Assembly (NCBI GenBank): GCA_039990395.1
Contig: JBDXFZ010000126.1
Coordinates: 1-64,000 of the forward strand
Direction of reading: 5' to 3'
DNA length: 64,000 bases
From: CALINF01 sp039990395
Lineage (GTDB): Bacteria; Pseudomonadota; Gammaproteobacteria; Pseudomonadales; Halieaceae
Part shown: in pieces, positions 62,027 through 64,000 of the stretch
Layout of the letters: each line of letters begins with the position of its first letter
How positions within the stretch are numbered: position 1 is the first letter of the stretch
Notes under the pieces: generated by a model
Database searches by the model: none
The model's input: only the letters and a program-made list of their open reading frames with translations
What the model was told of the DNA's origin: nothing
Position numbers and translations under genes: made by a program

Positions 62027-63417
62027 GCGTCACGTCCTTTTGCGCTATCAGATCCAGCCTCAGCCAGTGCAGCTACCGCCGCGCAGAACGCTTCGCCGCG
62101 CTGAGCGTAACCGGAAAACATATCGAAACTCGCACAGGCTGGCGAAAGTAAAACGGTATCGCCTGAGCTTGCCACTTCAGCTGCAGCCAAAACTGCCGCT
62201 TCCATCGAATCAACTACGGTCACGGGCGAACTGTCTTGCAGAGCAAGGCGCAACTGCGGCGCCGCCTCGCCAAGCAACACTACGCGTTTACAATGGGCGG
62301 ATACGGAGCCTGCCAAACTGGCAAACTCCGCACCCTTACCCTGCCCCCCGGCGATGAGGATCACATTGTGATCCTGCCCCAATCCACGAATTGCTGCATC
62401 TGTCGCGCCTACGTTCGTGCCCTTGGAGTCGTTCACGTAAACAACGCCATCGAGCTCGGCAACACGCTCACATCGATGCGGCAAGCCGTGAAAATTCTCT
62501 AGCGATAGTCGCATTGCTGAAAACGGCAGACCTGCTGCAAAACCTAAAGCCAATGCTGCAAGCGCATTCGCTAAGTTGTGTCTTCCGCTAAGACCTAACG
62601 CTGAACTGGCCAGTACTGGCTCAAAACCATGACAAAGATATTCAACCCCATCTATGGTTCGCAGGCCAAAACCATTCAGCGCCGGCTCACGCAAGCGCCA
62701 GCTGATCAACTCGACGCTCTCATCCACTAAAGGAATCGTCAGCGTGTCGTCAAGATTCAGTACCGCCTTGTTCGCACCCCGAAAAACGCGATGTTTAATT
62801 TGATGATAGCGAGGCATTGACCCGTGGCGGTCCAGATGGTCGGCTGTGAGGTTAAGCACTGTAGCCACTTCCAAATTTAGCGCTCCCGCTCTCTCCAATT
62901 GAAAACTAGAGAGCTCGATAATATATAGCTCGGTTTGAGGGTCGAGAAGCTCGAGTGCAGGTGTTCCCAGATTGCCGCCCACGCCACACTGAAGACCCGC
63001 ACGCGCGGCCATATCACCCAGAAGCGCAGTAACCGTAGACTTCGCATTCGATCCGGTAATGCCGATGATCGGAGCAGTCGCCGCCGCTGCAAACAAATCA
63101 ATATCACCGGCTACCGGAACGCCAGCGCCGCTGGCAATCGCTACAACCGGATCATCTAGCGCTATCCCTGGGCTTACGATTAGCTCACCCGCCGTCTCCA
63201 GAACCTGCGAGGGAATATTGCCTGCGAACACCGGCACATCTGGCATCTCCTCCTGCAGAGTTTTCAAGCAGGGCGGAGATTGTCGCGTATCGGCCACTGC
63301 AAAGGTTTCGCCACGCGCGTGCAGATAACGAGCGACCGAGAGGCCCGTAGGCCCCAGACCGAGGACAACCCGGTTGGTGCTGCTCGCTATCAAATCCTGT
63401 GTCAAAGCTCTATCCAC
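62023..63417 (-). CDS. murD: UDP-N-acetylmuramoylalanine--D-glutamate ligase
   Basis: A 464-residue Mur ligase adding D-Glu. It has the N-terminal LGLGPTGLSVARYL, the P-loop GITGSNAKSTVTALLGDMA (Ala in place of Gly before Lys, as in Pseudomonas MurD), IIELSSFQLE, NLTADHLDRHGSM and YVNDSKGTNVGATDAAI. It sits 14 bases after mraY and overlaps ftsW. Confidence 0.98.
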   Translation of the reverse strand: MDRALTQDLIASSTNRVVLGLGPTGLSVARYLHARGETFAVADTRQSPPCLKTLQEEMPDVPVFAGNIPSQVLETAGELIVSPGIALDDPVVAIASGAGVPVAGDIDLFAAAATAPIIGITGSNAKSTVTALLGDMAARAGLQCGVGGNLGTPALELLDPQTELYIIELSSFQLERAGALNLEVATVLNLTADHLDRHGSMPRYHQIKHRVFRGANKAVLNLDDTLTIPLVDESVELISWRLREPALNGFGLRTIDGVEYLCHGFEPVLASSALGLSGRHNLANALAALALGFAAGLPFSAMRLSLENFHGLPHRCERVAELDGVVYVNDSKGTNVGATDAAIRGLGQDHNVILIAGGQGKGAEFASLAGSVSAHCKRVVLLGEAAPQLRLALQDSSPVTVVDSMEAAVLAAAEVASSGDTVLLSPACASFDMFSGYAQRGEAFCAAVAALAEAGSDSAKGRDA

Positions 63418-63431
63418 CTCTTATCGACAAC

Positions 63432-64000
63432 CTAGCGCAACTTCAACGTGGCCAATCCGAACAGGACCAGCATCACGGTAATTATCCAGAAACGCACAAT
63501 GACCCGCGGCTCGGGCCATCCCTTTAACTCGTAGTGATGATGTATGGGCGCCATACGAAATATGCGCTTACCCGTTAGCTTGAATGAGGCGACCTGTAGG
63601 ATCACCGACACCGTTTCAAGCACAAATATTCCACCCATAATGAAAAATACGATTTCATGCCGAGTAATGACGGCTACCGTTCCTAAAGCAGCGCCCAAGG
63701 CCAGTGCACCCACGTCCCCCATGAACACCTGAGCGGGATAGGTGTTAAACCACAGAAAACCCAGGCCAGAGCCTGCCATCGCTCCACAGAACACGGCGAG
63801 CTCCCCGCTGCCCGCCACATAGGGAATATGCAGATACTCAGCGAAGTCGACCCGCCCTGTAAGATAGGCAATGATTCCAAGCGCCGTTCCCACCAGAACA
63901 GTTGGAAGAATAGCGAGTCCATCAAGTCCGTCAGTGAGATTTACCGCGTTGCTGGAGCCCACAATCACGAAATAACACAACAGCATGAAGAGCGGGCCCA
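63432..64000 (-). CDS. mraY: Phospho-N-acetylmuramoyl-pentapeptide transferase (5' part outside the window)
   Basis: The C-terminal 189 or so residues of MraY, which makes lipid I. The frame runs through the window edge. It contains the FVIVGSSNAVNLTDGLDGLAI catalytic motif, NTYPAQVFMGDVGALALG with the key Asp, and the cytoplasmic loop FRMAPIHHHYELKGWPEPRVIVRFW. The gene starts to the right of 64000. Confidence 0.97.
   Translation of the reverse strand, partial: GPLFMLLCYFVIVGSSNAVNLTDGLDGLAILPTVLVGTALGIIAYLTGRVDFAEYLHIPYVAGSGELAVFCGAMAGSGLGFLWFNTYPAQVFMGDVGALALGAALGTVAVITRHEIVFFIMGGIFVLETVSVILQVASFKLTGKRIFRMAPIHHHYELKGWPEPRVIVRFWIITVMLVLFGLATLKLR

Overview
The window is chromosomal DNA of a gammaproteobacterium, probably marine and heterotrophic. 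The evidence is the dcw cluster order mraY-murD-ftsW-murG-murC-ddl-ftsQ-ftsA-ftsZ followed by lpxC, secA, argJ and mutT; the divergent pilA / pilB-pilC-pilD-coaE block; a twelve-gene type II secretion operon; ampDE next to nadC; and a TPP riboswitch in front of a TonB receptor. The sodium-coupled transporters and a DmdC-like acyl-CoA dehydrogenase suggest a marine setting. The exact lineage (a Halieaceae/Cellvibrionales-like group is one guess) cannot be fixed from this sequence alone. I see no insertion sequence, prophage, CRISPR array, tRNA or rRNA.

Layout. 0.1-4.9 kb: a VOC-fold protein and cardiolipin synthase on +, then AGCS and NSS sodium symporters on -. 4.9-16.6 kb: gspC-D-E-F-G-H-I-J-K-L-M-N on -, with overlapping or closely packed genes; its prepilin peptidase is pilD at 46-47 kb, so no gspO is needed. 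16.6-18.5 kb: sat and cysC for sulfate activation. 18.6-20.6 kb: a degenerate GGDEF protein, a beta-carbonic anhydrase that appears to start at ATC, and an unlisted 58-residue membrane protein. 20.7-24.8 kb: a thiamine salvage operon (TPP riboswitch, TonB receptor, thiamine-binding protein, PnuT-like permease, kinase). 24.8-26.3 kb: yajQ and a ketopantoate-reductase-like gene.

26.3-31.0 kb: ampD-ampE followed by an FHA/sigma-54 activator and a transmembrane Ser/Thr kinase, which form a likely signalling pair. 31.0-37.3 kb: nadC, rraA, a DmdC-like acyl-CoA dehydrogenase with a divergent LysR regulator, and alanine dehydrogenase with a divergent Lrp regulator; both divergent regions carry clear inverted repeats. 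37.3-47.6 kb: a type IV pilus locus. The major pilin is followed by a terminator, then by two large multi-membrane proteins resembling TMTC/GT-C glycosyltransferases and a DPM1-like GT2; pilB-pilC-pilD-coaE diverge. 47.6-64.0 kb: mutT, argJ, secA, an M23 peptidase, lpxC and the dcw cluster, ending inside mraY.

The most interesting part is the block at 37.3-42.2 kb. Two paralogous TMTC-like GT-C enzymes plus a polyprenyl-phosphate sugar synthase sit directly behind the pilin gene and look like an undescribed pilin (or envelope protein) O-glycosylation system. Second is the carbonic anhydrase: its only plausible start codon is ATC, at ideal distance from a strong Shine-Dalgarno sequence.
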